A stretch of 46,693 bases of DNA from Hyphomicrobiales bacterium (GCA_028285595.1 JANQOW010000124.1:1-46693); one strand, 5' to 3'. Positions 7,682 through 16,529 are shown, counted from the first letter of the stretch. Notes: generated by a model not told the origin, from the sequence alone. Numbers and translations: made by a program.

Positions 7682-8902
7682 ATGGTGCACATCTGGCGCT
7701 GGCCCACGGACCGGGTTCATCACCTCTCAGGCTCGGCCGCCAACCTGACTTTTGTGGGAGGCGCCGGCGATTTCGACGACGGCGGGACCGTTCGCTCGCC
7801 GGACGATTTGGAGGCGCAGATCGAAGGCACCTTCAGCAATATCGCAGATGCGCTTGCGGCGGAGAGTTGCAGCCTTGCTGATATCGTTCGGATCAAAGCC
7901 TATTTCACCGCTGATTGTGACGACTGGCACGTGATTGCCCGGATCGCCGCTCTGCTACCCGACGACCCTCTACCCTGCATCAGCACCGTGCCCGAGCCGC
8001 TGCAACCTTTCACCGGCCAAACCATCCAGATCCAGGTCATTGCCCAACGCGGCTGGCGCGACCACGCCGATGTTCGTGTTGCCACACGCCCCGTGCCGCC
8101 CTCATGGGCAGACGCGTTCGGGGGGCGCAGCGTCACCGCGGGTCTGCGCGCCGGCGAGTTCATCACCCTTTCGAACCGCACTGCGGAGGAGGCGGACGGC
8201 ACCGTTGCCTCACCGGGTGAAGGTGTCGCCCAAAGCCACAAGATCATGGGCTTTCACGAAGCCACGCTGTCAGAGCTGGGTGCGGGGATGCAGGATTGCG
8301 TGAAAATGGAGGGCCACTTCTTCGGCACCACCCGGGAGGACTGGGCCCCACTTGCCCTGGCCCGCGCCAGTCATTTTGCAGAGCCTGGGCCGCCGGCAAC
8401 AGTGGTCCCCTGCCAGCGCCTCAACCCGGACGGCGCCGTGACCAAGATCGACATGATGGCCATGCGTCAGAAGCGCAATACCTACGACAAATACATCCCT
8501 CGGGAGGATTTCTGGCCGGACAGGGTCTGGGACTGGCCCCTCAACCTGCCATACCGCCAAGCCATCAAACTGCGCGACATGATTTGGCTGGGTGGACAGG
8601 TGCCCTCAGAACCCTTCGCCAATACCGGAAAGCGGATGATGCCCGGCAACCTGGCGGGGCAAACCCGCCTCACCATGTCTGTGGTTGAGGACCTGCTGCG
8701 CGGGTTCAACCGGCGCCCGGCCGATCTGAAGCTGATGGTGTGCTACTACACCTGTTCCAACGGAGAGGCGACGACCCATCAGATGCTGGACATCTTGGCC
8801 CAGTGCGTGGGTGGAGCTCTGCCACCCACCACCTTGGTGCCCAAGCCCATGATGCATACGCCCGACAATACGGTCGAGATCTGGGGCGTGGCGCAAGGCT
8901 GA
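7682..8902 (+). CDS. Protein with three RidA/YjgF-like domains
   Basis: This 406-residue protein reads as three consecutive RidA-like domains, about 12-122, 148-262 and 290-405. Each has the pattern of two strands, a helix with a leading D/E-rich turn, and a closing strand ending in a Q/A-rich strand. RidA proteins hydrolyse enamine/imine intermediates and work as trimers, with the key Arg near the interface (Arg105 in E. coli). At the matching places here I read Ile100, Pro238 and Pro382, so none of the three repeats has the arginine. A single chain could fold as a pseudo-trimer. A strong ribosome site (GAGGAG, spacing 8) precedes the start. Converges with tupA, 10 bases away. Function unknown; a non-deaminase ligand-binding or distinct hydrolase role is possible. 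Confidence 0.8.
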   Translation: MVHIWRWPTDRVHHLSGSAANLTFVGGAGDFDDGGTVRSPDDLEAQIEGTFSNIADALAAESCSLADIVRIKAYFTADCDDWHVIARIAALLPDDPLPCISTVPEPLQPFTGQTIQIQVIAQRGWRDHADVRVATRPVPPSWADAFGGRSVTAGLRAGEFITLSNRTAEEADGTVASPGEGVAQSHKIMGFHEATLSELGAGMQDCVKMEGHFFGTTREDWAPLALARASHFAEPGPPATVVPCQRLNPDGAVTKIDMMAMRQKRNTYDKYIPREDFWPDRVWDWPLNLPYRQAIKLRDMIWLGGQVPSEPFANTGKRMMPGNLAGQTRLTMSVVEDLLRGFNRRPADLKLMVCYYTCSNGEATTHQMLDILAQCVGGALPPTTLVPKPMMHTPDNTVEIWGVAQG

Positions 8903-8912
8903 GCCTCTGCCC

Positions 8913-9731
8913 TCACTTGGCGTTGGGAAAAAACAGTTGCTGTCCGCCAACCGTGTGGCCCGCAATATGGCTCTGACCCGCCGGGCTCAAAAGCCAATCG
9001 ATGAAGGCTTGGCCGTGCTCCGCCTTCACATCAGGACACTTTGCCGGGTTCACCAACATCACGCCATATTGGTTGAAGAGAGCCGCATCGCCCTCGGTGA
9101 GGATCTTAAAGTCGCTCTTGTTCTTGAAGTTGAGCCATGTCGCCCGGTCCGTCAGCGCATAGGCCCCCATGCCCACGGCCACATTCAACGTCGCCCCCAT
9201 GCCGGACCCCGTTGCACGGTACCAACTGCCCGAGGCCGGCTCCGGATCAATGCCCGCCGCTTTCCACAGGGCCAACTCCTTTTTGTGCGTGCCGCTGTCG
9301 TCGCCCCGCGAGGCGAAGGGCGCACCACTGTCGGCGATTTGCTTTAGCGCGGTGCCCACTTCGGCTACGCCTGAGATCTTGGCAGGGTCGGCCTGCGGGC
9401 CGACAATGACAAAATCGTTGTACATAAGATCGAACCGCTTCACGCCATAGCCGCTCGCCACGAACGCCTCCTCAGCGGCCTTGGCATGCACAAGCAATAC
9501 GTCCCCGTCGCAATTGCGCGCGTTCCGGATCGCTTGGCCAGTGCCCACGGCAACCACATGAGCCTTTATGCCACTCGCAGCTTCAAACTTGGGAAGCAGA
9601 TGGTCGTAAAGCCCGGAATTGGCTGTTGAGGTTGTGGACTGGATGAAGATCGATTTCTCCTGCGCCTGAACCGTCAGGGTCAAACCGGAAAAGATCAGGC
9701 CAGCAAACATACATGCAACGTTCAGTCTCAT
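8913..9731 (-). CDS. tupA: Tungstate ABC transporter, periplasmic binding protein
   Basis: TupA binds tungstate in the periplasm and delivers it to TupBC. The 272-residue product has a signal peptide (MRLNVACMFAGLIF, cleavage likely after VQA). It then carries the TupA hallmarks: STTSTANSGL, VGTGQAI, DVLLVHA, MYNDFVIVGP and SRGDDSGTH, the last two typical of TupA rather than of phosphate or molybdate binding proteins. The ORF is open 61 codons further upstream, but the ATG at 9731 begins the signal peptide and has AAGAGG about 9 bases before it. It is last in the row tupB, tupC, tupA, 25 bases after tupC. Selectivity for W over Mo is from family knowledge. Confidence 0.92.
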   Translation of the reverse strand: MRLNVACMFAGLIFSGLTLTVQAQEKSIFIQSTTSTANSGLYDHLLPKFEAASGIKAHVVAVGTGQAIRNARNCDGDVLLVHAKAAEEAFVASGYGVKRFDLMYNDFVIVGPQADPAKISGVAEVGTALKQIADSGAPFASRGDDSGTHKKELALWKAAGIDPEPASGSWYRATGSGMGATLNVAVGMGAYALTDRATWLNFKNKSDFKILTEGDAALFNQYGVMLVNPAKCPDVKAEHGQAFIDWLLSPAGQSHIAGHTVGGQQLFFPNAK

Positions 9732-9756
9732 GACGGCACACCTCTTCTTTGCGTTT

Positions 9757-10476
9757 TCATATGACAATCCGCCCCTCCAAATAGGCCTGCGCAACGCTGC
9801 TGGCAGGCTTGGCGAAGAATGCTGAAGCGGGGCTTTGCTCTTCAACCTTCCCGTGGTGCAAGAACACGATCTCCGCACCCAATCTCCTGGCCTGCCCCAC
9901 ATCATGGGTGACAAAGATGATCTTCATCCCGTCGGCCGCAGCTCCGTTCAAGGTTTCTTCAATGAGCGCTACAGACGCCGGATCCAGATTGGCCGTCGGC
10001 TCATCCAGGAACAGCACCTCCGGGCGGCAGCTCAGGGCCCGGGCGAGCGCAAGACGTTGCTGCTCGCCGCCCGACAAGAGCCGCGCAGGGCGGTCCGCCA
10101 ATCCGGACAGACCAACGAGTTCAAGCAGCTCATCGCGCCGCCGCGCGCTCCCAAGACCCTGCACTTTCAACGCAAAGTCTATATTGGCCGCAGCGGACCG
10201 GCGCAGCAGGACCGGGGTCTGAAACACCATCGCCTGGCGCCGGCGCACATCCTCAGAGTTTGCCTTCCCTGCCCAGTGCACGGAGCCTGCACTCTGCGGC
10301 ACCAGGCCATGGAGCAGTCGCAGGAAGAGGCTCTTGCCCGCACCGTTAAATCCCATGACCACCGAAATTCCGGGTTCGGTGATGGTCAGCGAGATGCCAT
10401 CGATCAGCCTCTCGCCGCCAATAACAAGCGTGAGACCATCCACTTGAAGCGGCATGAGACTGCTGACCTCAGCCAT
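9757..10476 (-). CDS. tupC: Tungstate ABC transporter, ATPase
   Basis: A 239-residue ABC ATPase that would power tungstate import. Walker A is GFNGAGKS at 42-49, the signature is LSGGEQQR, Walker B is VLFLDEPT and the switch is VTHDV. It is a single NBD with no C-terminal TOBE domain, unlike the ModC encoded nearby. Its start overlaps the end of tupB by 8 bases, so the two are translationally coupled. Assigned from motifs and its place between tupB and tupA. Confidence 0.9.
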   Translation of the reverse strand: MAEVSSLMPLQVDGLTLVIGGERLIDGISLTITEPGISVVMGFNGAGKSLFLRLLHGLVPQSAGSVHWAGKANSEDVRRRQAMVFQTPVLLRRSAAANIDFALKVQGLGSARRRDELLELVGLSGLADRPARLLSGGEQQRLALARALSCRPEVLFLDEPTANLDPASVALIEETLNGAAADGMKIIFVTHDVGQARRLGAEIVFLHHGKVEEQSPASAFFAKPASSVAQAYLEGRIVI

Positions 10477-11176
10477 AGGCGAATTTGGACGCCGCCTGGC
10501 GCATCACGAAGGCTAAGGCGTTAACCGCCAAGGCAATGACCAGCAACACCAGACCAAGGGCCAGGGCCAGCGGCAAGTCGCCCTTGGAGGTTTCCAGCGC
10601 AATGGCCGTGGTCATGACCCGGGTCAGATGATCGATATTGCCGCCCACGATGATCACCGCGCCCACTTCGGCAATCGAACGCCCGAACCCCGCCAGAGCA
10701 ACCGTCATTAGGCTGAAACGCCCGTCCCAGAGCAGCGCGGCGATTTCCGCGCGCCACGGCACGTTCATTGAGCGGAACTGCTCGGAGTACTCCTCATGCA
10801 TGTCTTCCAGAATTTGCCGGGACAAGGCCGCTATGATCGGCGTGATCAGTATTGTCTGCGCAATGATCATGGCTGTCGGCGTGTATAGCAATTGCATCCA
10901 GCCCAGCGGTCCAGAGCGCGAAAGGTAGAGATAGACAATCAGCCCGACAACCACCGGCGGCAGGCCCATCAGAGCATTCATCAAGACCAGCAAAGCCGAA
11001 CGGCCCCGGAACCGGCACGTGGCCACAAGCGCGCCAAGAGGCAGACCGATAAGACAGGAGATCAGCAACGCTGTCAGGCTCACCCGAAGGGACAGCCCAA
11101 TGATCTCCATCAAGTCCGCGTCGGCCGTCGCCAAAAGCCCGAACGCCAAACCGAAAGCTGATCCCGTATCTTGCAT
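10469..11176 (-). CDS. tupB: Tungstate ABC transporter, permease
   Basis: A 235-residue inner-membrane protein with about five to six hydrophobic segments and a coupling-loop region (EVGAVIIVGGNI about 180) of the molybdate/tungstate permease type. It should pair with TupC and TupA. The gene starts 75 bases after modC and overlaps tupC by 8 bases. The short A/T-rich gap before it carries an imperfect repeat (AAAATT 11185-11190 and AATTTT 11204-11209), which could be a separate control point. Confidence 0.9.
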   Translation of the reverse strand: MQDTGSAFGLAFGLLATADADLMEIIGLSLRVSLTALLISCLIGLPLGALVATCRFRGRSALLVLMNALMGLPPVVVGLIVYLYLSRSGPLGWMQLLYTPTAMIIAQTILITPIIAALSRQILEDMHEEYSEQFRSMNVPWRAEIAALLWDGRFSLMTVALAGFGRSIAEVGAVIIVGGNIDHLTRVMTTAIALETSKGDLPLALALGLVLLVIALAVNALAFVMRQAASKFAYG

Positions 11177-11251
11177 AATTTACGAAAATTGCCCAATTCC
11201 GGAAATTTTGCAAGTTTGTGCAACACTACGCCGTCAACATCAAGCCTCAAT
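11177..11251 (-). promoter_or_regulatory. A/T-rich modC-tupB gap with imperfect dyad
   Basis: A 75-base gap separates the mod and tup genes, the longest within this cluster. It holds AAAATT (11185-11190) and AATTTT (11204-11209) as inverted halves 13 bases apart, in a region richer in A/T than its surroundings. It could carry a tup promoter or operator; it does not match the Mo-box pattern seen before modA. Confidence 0.3.
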
Positions 11252-12367
11252 TTAGGCCCGCGCAGAGATGAGAACACGCCGGTCAAAGCTTACGCTCTTC
11301 ACCAATGCATAGACCTCCAGCCCTGGGGCCAGTTTCAACTCATCGCCCGATTGCCGGGTAATCCTGGCCCGCAGGCCCTGCTCGCCCACCCGCACCAGGA
11401 CTTCAGCAAAGGCCGTATCCGGCTCTGAGCGCACCTCTTCCACCACCGCCGGCAAGCAATTGCGGATACTGACACCAGACGGTTTTTTCAGCGCCAAAGA
11501 CACGTCCCGAGCACGGATGCGCAAGCGCACCTGATCGCCTGATTTGAGCGAGCTGACCATCGGCATTTGCAGGGCTCTGCCCCCCAAGTCCAGGTTGGTG
11601 AGCTGATACTGGGTGTTGTGTCCGGTGACTTTGGCCTCAACGACAGCGCCAGCTTCAAAGTTCCCGGTAAAACCGTGCATATCCAACTGCTGGAAGATAT
11701 CCGGCAACTCACCGCGCAAGGCCACCTGTCCATCCACAAGAATGATTGCCTGGTCGGCCAGGCGCGCCACCTCATCCACCGCGTGGCTCACGAAAATGGC
11801 GGGGATGCCGAACACATCCGGCACCTTTTCGATGAACGGCAACAGCTCGCCCTTGCGCCGCACATCCAGCGCCGAAAGGGGCTCATCCAGCAACAAGAGG
11901 CCTGGTTGCGTGAGGACCGTGCGCCCCAACGCAACACGCTGCCTCTCGCCGCCGGAAAGCCCGGCCGGCTTGCGCTCCAGCAGTGTGCTGAGATCCAGCG
12001 CCTCCACAACTTGCTCAAATCCAATCGGCCGCTGGTCTTTTGGACTTCGAGACAGGGCGTAGTTCAGATTGCCGTCCACGGTGAGGTGCGGGAACAGGCG
12101 CCCGTCTTGAAACACCAGTCCCACGGGCCGGCGATGGGCGGGCACAAAGGTGCCACTGCCGCTGTCTGCCCACACCATGTCATTGAACACCACCCGTCCT
12201 TTGGCTCTACGCTCAAGCCCGGCCAAGATGCGCAGCAAGGTGCTTTTGCCGCTGCCACTTGCTCCAAACAGCGCGGTGATGCCGGACAACGAGACCACCT
12301 CGTCAATGTTCACCGTAAAGTCGGAGAAGGCCAACTGCGCGGAAAGTTCAAGCCGGCTAGGTGACAT
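11252..12367 (-). CDS. modC: Molybdate ABC transporter, ATPase with C-terminal MOP/TOBE domain
   Basis: A 371-residue ATPase energising molybdate import. The NBD has Walker A GASGSGKST, the Q-loop VFQDGRLFPHLTV, signature LSGGERQR and Walker B LLLLDEPLSALD. The C-terminal third is a molybdate-binding (MOP-like TOBE) domain, containing ARDVSLAL and ending in VYALVKSVSFDRR. A 16-codon upstream extension is open, but the ATG at 12367 overlaps the last codons of modB by 11 bases, the usual coupled start. Third gene of modABC. Confidence 0.94.
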   Translation of the reverse strand: MSPSRLELSAQLAFSDFTVNIDEVVSLSGITALFGASGSGKSTLLRILAGLERRAKGRVVFNDMVWADSGSGTFVPAHRRPVGLVFQDGRLFPHLTVDGNLNYALSRSPKDQRPIGFEQVVEALDLSTLLERKPAGLSGGERQRVALGRTVLTQPGLLLLDEPLSALDVRRKGELLPFIEKVPDVFGIPAIFVSHAVDEVARLADQAIILVDGQVALRGELPDIFQQLDMHGFTGNFEAGAVVEAKVTGHNTQYQLTNLDLGGRALQMPMVSSLKSGDQVRLRIRARDVSLALKKPSGVSIRNCLPAVVEEVRSEPDTAFAEVLVRVGEQGLRARITRQSGDELKLAPGLEVYALVKSVSFDRRVLISARA

Positions 12368-13028
12368 TGATCGGGAACCGGCGGTTAAGAGCGTAGACGA
12401 TGAACAGAACTGCAAAGGAGAAGATCAACAGCCCGGCTGAAAGCTGATGGGCCTCCGCATAGCGCAGTGTTTCCACATGCTCGTAGATTGCAATGGAGAT
12501 GACTTTCGTTTCACCGGGTATGTTCCCTCCCACCATCAGCACCACACCGAACTCGCCGATTGTGTGGGTGAATGTGAGGACAGAGGCCGTGAGAAAGCCC
12601 CGCGCCGCCAGGGGCACAGCGACGGTAAAGAAGGCATCAAGAGGAGAGGCCCTAAGCGTTGCCGCCGCCTCAAGCGGACCGCGCCCGATAGCCTCAAAGG
12701 CGCTTTGCAGCGGCTGCACCATGAACGGAGCGGAATAGAATATCGAGGCGATGAGGAGACCTGTGAAGGAGAACGTGAGCGTGGTGCCAGTGACACTCAC
12801 CCAGAAGCCCCCTAAGGCGGAATTCGGGCTCATGAGGATCAACAGGTAGAACCCGATCACTGTGGGGGGCAGCACGATGGGCAAGGCGGTGATCGCCTCC
12901 ACCACGGGCTTCAGCGCAGAGCGGGTGTTGGCCAGCCACCACGCAAGCGGCGCGCCGATCACGAGCAGGATCAGCGTGGCCGCCGCGGCCAGCTTCAGCG
13001 TCAACCAGAGAGGACCTAGATCAGCCAT
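12357..13028 (-). CDS. modB: Molybdate ABC transporter, permease
   Basis: A 223-residue inner-membrane permease with five predicted membrane segments. The landmark LPIVLPPTVIGFYLL and the coupling-loop HTIGEFGVVLMVGGNIPG are typical of ModB. The frame is open 18 codons further upstream, but the ATG at 13028 overlaps the stop of modA by 8 bases, fits the usual length and is the likely start. It works with ModA and ModC. Confidence 0.94.
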   Translation of the reverse strand: MADLGPLWLTLKLAAAATLILLVIGAPLAWWLANTRSALKPVVEAITALPIVLPPTVIGFYLLILMSPNSALGGFWVSVTGTTLTFSFTGLLIASIFYSAPFMVQPLQSAFEAIGRGPLEAAATLRASPLDAFFTVAVPLAARGFLTASVLTFTHTIGEFGVVLMVGGNIPGETKVISIAIYEHVETLRYAEAHQLSAGLLIFSFAVLFIVYALNRRFPINVT

Positions 13029-13815
13029 CTGCCCCTTCAACCTTGTATCCGAACCGCTTGAGCACCTTCCGCGTGGCCTCACCTTTCAGGAATGCGGCAA
13101 AGGCGCGCGCGGCCGGATTGTCTGAAGCCCGCTTAAGCACAACCGCGTCCTGCCGGATCGGGGCATGATCGTCAGCCGGCGGGGCCCAGAAAACGCCTCT
13201 CTGCTGTATGTTCCCGCTCAGGAAGCTGGAATGCGAGACAAAGCCGAGTTCGGCATTGCCACTCGCCACCAGTCCAAAGGTTTGTCCCACATTCTCCCCC
13301 ATCACGATGCGTCCCTGCAAAGCGGTCCACAGTCCCAGCTTTTCCAGAAGCTGCTGAGCGGCCAGTCCGTATGGGGCCAATTGTGGATTGGGGAGCGCAA
13401 GCTTGCGGAACTCCTGTGCTGCGAGCACATGGGCGCCATCTGAAAGATCACGGGTTTCATCGGCGCTCCATAAGATCAATCTGCCAACCGCATAGGTGAA
13501 ACGACTGCCGGGCTCGGCCAAGCCTTCGCTGACCAACCGTTCGGGCCGCTCCTGGTCTGCTGACAAGAACACATCGAAGGGTGCTCCGTTGATGATCTGA
13601 GCGTAGAGCTTGCCGGTGGACCCGGAGACGATGCGCAAGGAATGTCCGGTCTCACGCTCAAATTCAGGTTGAAGCAGCTCGAGTGGTTCCAGAAAATTGG
13701 CCGCAACGGCCACCGTTACCTGGGCCCCATAAGACAGGGGCGCGCCGGCCAGCATGAGCCAGAGCGATGCCAAGACACACATGGCATGAGGCAAACACCT
13801 GCGCAAACTCAACAA
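13021..13815 (-). CDS. modA: Molybdate ABC transporter, periplasmic binding protein
   Basis: A 264-residue secreted protein that captures molybdate. Signs are the mature start VTVAVAANFLEPLELL, VSGSTGKLYAQI with the oxyanion-binding Ser/Thr residues, GAPFDVFLSAD and GENVGQTFGLV. The first in-frame start after a stop is TTG at 13815; the first ATG is at 13782. The TTG start keeps the basic n-region (RR, H) of the signal peptide, so I keep it, with some doubt. The 67-base gap from the modE-like gene holds a ModE-box match at 13825-13850, about 10 bases before the start. Confidence 0.93.
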   Translation of the reverse strand: MLSLRRCLPHAMCVLASLWLMLAGAPLSYGAQVTVAVAANFLEPLELLQPEFERETGHSLRIVSGSTGKLYAQIINGAPFDVFLSADQERPERLVSEGLAEPGSRFTYAVGRLILWSADETRDLSDGAHVLAAQEFRKLALPNPQLAPYGLAAQQLLEKLGLWTALQGRIVMGENVGQTFGLVASGNAELGFVSHSSFLSGNIQQRGVFWAPPADDHAPIRQDAVVLKRASDNPAARAFAAFLKGEATRKVLKRFGYKVEGADG

Positions 13816-13824
13816 GGTGATGTC

Positions 13825-13850
13825 CCGATATTACCCAAGAACCATATCGG
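13825..13850. promoter_or_regulatory. Predicted ModE box upstream of modA
   Basis: CCGATAT (13825-13831) and ATATCGG (13844-13850) form a perfect 7-bp dyad with a 12-base spacer. This matches the spacing and core of the E. coli modA operator (CGnTAT, 12 bases, ATAnCG), as I recall it. It sits between the modE-like gene and the modA start, about 10-36 bases before translation, so a bound repressor would cover the promoter/leader. A 12-bp perfect palindrome, AGACCCGGGTCT, lies just upstream at 13858-13869. Confidence 0.65.
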
Positions 13851-13882
13851 ACTTTAAAGACCCGGGTCTGCCTTTGCAACAG

Positions 13883-14254
13883 TCAGTTCGTGCGCTCTCC
13901 GTTGGCAAGCGCATTCTTGAGATCGGTTAGCGTGCTCTCCGCCACATGTTCGGTTTCACGCTGCAATTGCCGAAAGCGCGTCAAGAGCTCTTCTCCGAAC
14001 TGGGTCAGCGTGGCACCGCCTTTACTGGCGCCGCCCCTTGAGGTGACCACGACAGGTTGCTTGAACGCGTCATTCATGGTGCCGATCAGTTGCCAAGCGC
14101 GTTTGTAGCTCATGCCCATGGTCCGGCCGGCCTCGGCAATGGAGCCCGTTTCCTTCACCTTTTCCAAAAGATCGACCTTACCGGGCCCAATGGCAATATC
14201 GGGGCCCAGCACAAGCCGTAATCTTACGCCGAGATGTTTGTATTTCCGCGCCAT
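13883..14254 (-). CDS. ModE-type N-terminal winged-helix regulator without molybdate-binding domain
   Basis: A 123-residue LysR-like winged helix of the ModE type: LGPDIAIGPGKVDLLEKV, then MGMSYKRAWQLI recognition-helix region, and TSRGGASKGGATLT wing. It ends soon after a C-terminal helix and lacks the two MOP repeats that bind molybdate in full ModE. It heads the mod-tup cluster, so it likely controls it, perhaps through the box before modA. How it senses metal is unclear. An upstream in-frame GTG at 14296 is possible; the ATG at 14254 gives the conserved core with little extension. Confidence 0.85.
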   Translation of the reverse strand: MARKYKHLGVRLRLVLGPDIAIGPGKVDLLEKVKETGSIAEAGRTMGMSYKRAWQLIGTMNDAFKQPVVVTSRGGASKGGATLTQFGEELLTRFRQLQRETEHVAESTLTDLKNALANGERTN

Positions 14255-14341
14255 TTGAGAAGTGGATTTCCCATCGTTCGCCCTCAATGATATCACACCT
14301 TAGCGCGCTTGAGAGGCGTTGCGAATGACCAGGGAGTGCAA

Positions 14342-15274
14342 ATGGCCTTTTCGGCACGCCGGCTTGTGAACCGCCCGATCGTCTTTGGCGACATGGACAG
14401 CAGAATGGGGCTCAACATCAATGGCCCGTCGCTCATCCGAGCGCCGCACTGGCTCGCCTCAGCCCCCGGCACATATCTGCTCTACTTCGCTGATCACAAA
14501 GGCTCCTACATTCGCCTGGCCTATGCTGATGCGCTGGAGGGTCCGTGGACCATGCACACGCCGGGATGTTTGGATCTGGCTCAGTCCAAATTCCCGACCC
14601 AGTTACTGCCCGCTGGTGAAAGGCCGGCCTGGGTGGAGCGCGAGCCGCAGTGGTACTACCCGCATATTGCCTCACCCGATGTTCATGTGGACGACGAGGC
14701 GCGGGAGATCCGCATGTACTTCCATGGCATGCTCTCCAACGGCGAACAGAAAACCAGGCTGGCGCGCTCGCCTGACGGGATAACCTTTTCCGTTTCCGAC
14801 GCGCTTCTGGGCCCGCCCTATTACCGTGCCTTCTGGCATGACGGCTTCTGCTACGCGTTCGCGTTGCCCAATCAGCTCTTGCGTTCAGCGAGCGGTGAGG
14901 ACCCGTTCCATGCCGGCCCAACTCCCCTGCCCCCGGCAACGCGGCACACGGCGGTCCGTGTGCGCAAAGGCAGCTTGGATGTCTTCTGGAGCGAAATCGG
15001 CGATACGCCGGAACGCATCTATGCGGGGCGGATCGATCTTTCTGGCGACTGGCAGAGTTGGACGCTGAAAGACAAACACGAGGTCTTGCGCGCGGAACTG
15101 GAGTGGGAAGGCGCAAACGAACCCGCCACGGCCTCCGTTGCGGGCGCCGTATATGAGCCGGTGAACCAGCTACGCGATCCGTGTGTGTTTGAAGACGCCG
15201 GGCGGCTCTACCTGCTCTATAGCGCCAGCGGCGAGGCTGCGATCGGCATTGCTGAGTTGATCGAGACCGTCTAG
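14342..15274 (+). CDS. Putative GH43/GH32-type five-bladed beta-propeller protein
   Basis: A 310-residue protein with no signal peptide. Repeated strand blocks such as [49 protein letters not shown] and [18 protein letters not shown] resemble the bladed propeller of GH32/43/62 glycosidases and mannoside phosphorylases, where [13 protein letters not shown] motifs carry an acid. Three clear carboxylates at propeller ends are suggestive but I cannot fix a catalytic set. The ATG at 14342 has AGGGAG 5 bases upstream; an upstream start at 14309 lacks one. It is divergent from the modE-like gene and ends overlapping the end of hpnH by 4 bases (convergent). No pathway link with either neighbour is evident. 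Confidence 0.65.
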   Translation: MAFSARRLVNRPIVFGDMDSRMGLNINGPSLIRAPHWLASAPGTYLLYFADHKGSYIRLAYADALEGPWTMHTPGCLDLAQSKFPTQLLPAGERPAWVEREPQWYYPHIASPDVHVDDEAREIRMYFHGMLSNGEQKTRLARSPDGITFSVSDALLGPPYYRAFWHDGFCYAFALPNQLLRSASGEDPFHAGPTPLPPATRHTAVRVRKGSLDVFWSEIGDTPERIYAGRIDLSGDWQSWTLKDKHEVLRAELEWEGANEPATASVAGAVYEPVNQLRDPCVFEDAGRLYLLYSASGEAAIGIAELIETV

Positions 15275-16419
15275 GCCACGCGGTCCTGGCGTTCGGCAGC
15301 TTCTTTCAGCTCATCTTCGGTGAGGAAGTTCGCCACCTGCTTTTCGAACACATATTCTGCAGAGCGCTGCTTGGACAAATCCATATCCGGCAGCATCGGC
15401 GTCTCGGTATCCACGCCTTTGAGCCAAACCTTCAACGCTTTGAGTGGGTGAGCCACCGTGTCGGCCACCGCCGTGGGCTCATAACCGCAATGCACCATGC
15501 AATCGGCGCACTTCTCATATTTGCCCGTGCCGTAGCTGTCCCAGTCGGTTGTCTCCATAAGTTCTTTGAAGCTTTGCACATAGCCTTCGCCGACCAGGTA
15601 GCAGGGCTTCTGCCAGCCGAACACATTGCGCGTGGGATTACCCCAGGGCGTGCATTCGTAGTTCTGGTTGCCTGCGAGAAAATCGAGATAGAGGCTGGAC
15701 TGGTTGAACTGCCACTTGCGGCCCTCGGCCCGGCCCATGCGGAAGAGATCTCTAAAGATCGTCTTCGTTTGGGTCCGGTTCAGGAAGTGTTCCTGCGCCG
15801 GCGCCCGCTCATACGCATAGCCCGGCGATATGGTGATGCTCTCCACACCCAGCGTGGACACGAAGTCAAAAAACTCAGCCACCCGCTCCGGCTCAGCATT
15901 GTTGAACAGGGTGCAGTTCACGGTCACCCGAAACCCGCGCGACACCGCCTCTCGAATAGCGTCAACCGCTATCTTGAACGTGCCCTTCTGGTCCACGGCC
16001 CGGTCATGCTCTTCTTCCAGTCCATCCAGATGTATGGAGAACGTGAGGTAAGGCGATGGCGTGTAGTCATCCAGCCTCTTCTTCAAAAGCAGAGCATTGG
16101 TGCACAGATAGACAAACTTCTTGCGGGCAACGATGCCTTCGACAATCTGTTTCATCTCTTTGTGGATCAACGGCTCGCCGCCGGGAATGGAGACAATCGG
16201 CGCGCCGCATTCATCGACAGCCTGAAGGCAGTCTTCCAACGACAGACGCTTGTTGAGGATCTCGGCGGGGTAGTCGATCTTGCCGCATCCCGGGCATGCC
16301 AGATTGCAGCGGAACAAAGGCTCAAGCATGAGCACCAAAGGATAGCGCGCATTGCCCTTAAGCTTTTGCTTCATGATATAGGCACCAACCCGTGCCTGCT
16401 GGATAAATGGAACAGCCAC
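15271..16419 (-). CDS. hpnH: Adenosyl-hopene transferase, radical SAM
   Basis: HpnH is a radical SAM enzyme that adds 5'-deoxyadenosine to diploptene, the first step of making extended (C35) hopanoids. The translation shows [14 protein letters not shown], then the cluster motif Cys38-x3-Cys42-x2-Cys45 (CNLACPGC), GGEPLIHKE, and a C-terminal [13 protein letters not shown] motif. Homologues start MAVPxxQQxRVG; here that point is GTG at 16419, so I prefer it over the TTG at 16473. Length is 382. It is separate from the other hopanoid gene hpnN by a small DUF1127-like gene and hairpins, all on the same strand. Confidence 0.95.
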   Translation of the reverse strand: MAVPFIQQARVGAYIMKQKLKGNARYPLVLMLEPLFRCNLACPGCGKIDYPAEILNKRLSLEDCLQAVDECGAPIVSIPGGEPLIHKEMKQIVEGIVARKKFVYLCTNALLLKKRLDDYTPSPYLTFSIHLDGLEEEHDRAVDQKGTFKIAVDAIREAVSRGFRVTVNCTLFNNAEPERVAEFFDFVSTLGVESITISPGYAYERAPAQEHFLNRTQTKTIFRDLFRMGRAEGRKWQFNQSSLYLDFLAGNQNYECTPWGNPTRNVFGWQKPCYLVGEGYVQSFKELMETTDWDSYGTGKYEKCADCMVHCGYEPTAVADTVAHPLKALKVWLKGVDTETPMLPDMDLSKQRSAEYVFEKQVANFLTEDELKEAAERQDRVA

Positions 16420-16529
16420 CCTGAAAGGCCCCGCAATCCCTGTTGAAACGTTGTTGAACTGGTTTGGCCGCAATCGCAGCTCACGTCAAGTCACCGATGC
16501 GCGGTGAACCATGGCACTTGGGCAACAAT

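Noticed and set aside
9732..9914. Upstream start for tupA
   Set aside because: It would put 61 non-signal residues before a clear signal peptide and overlap the tupC end.
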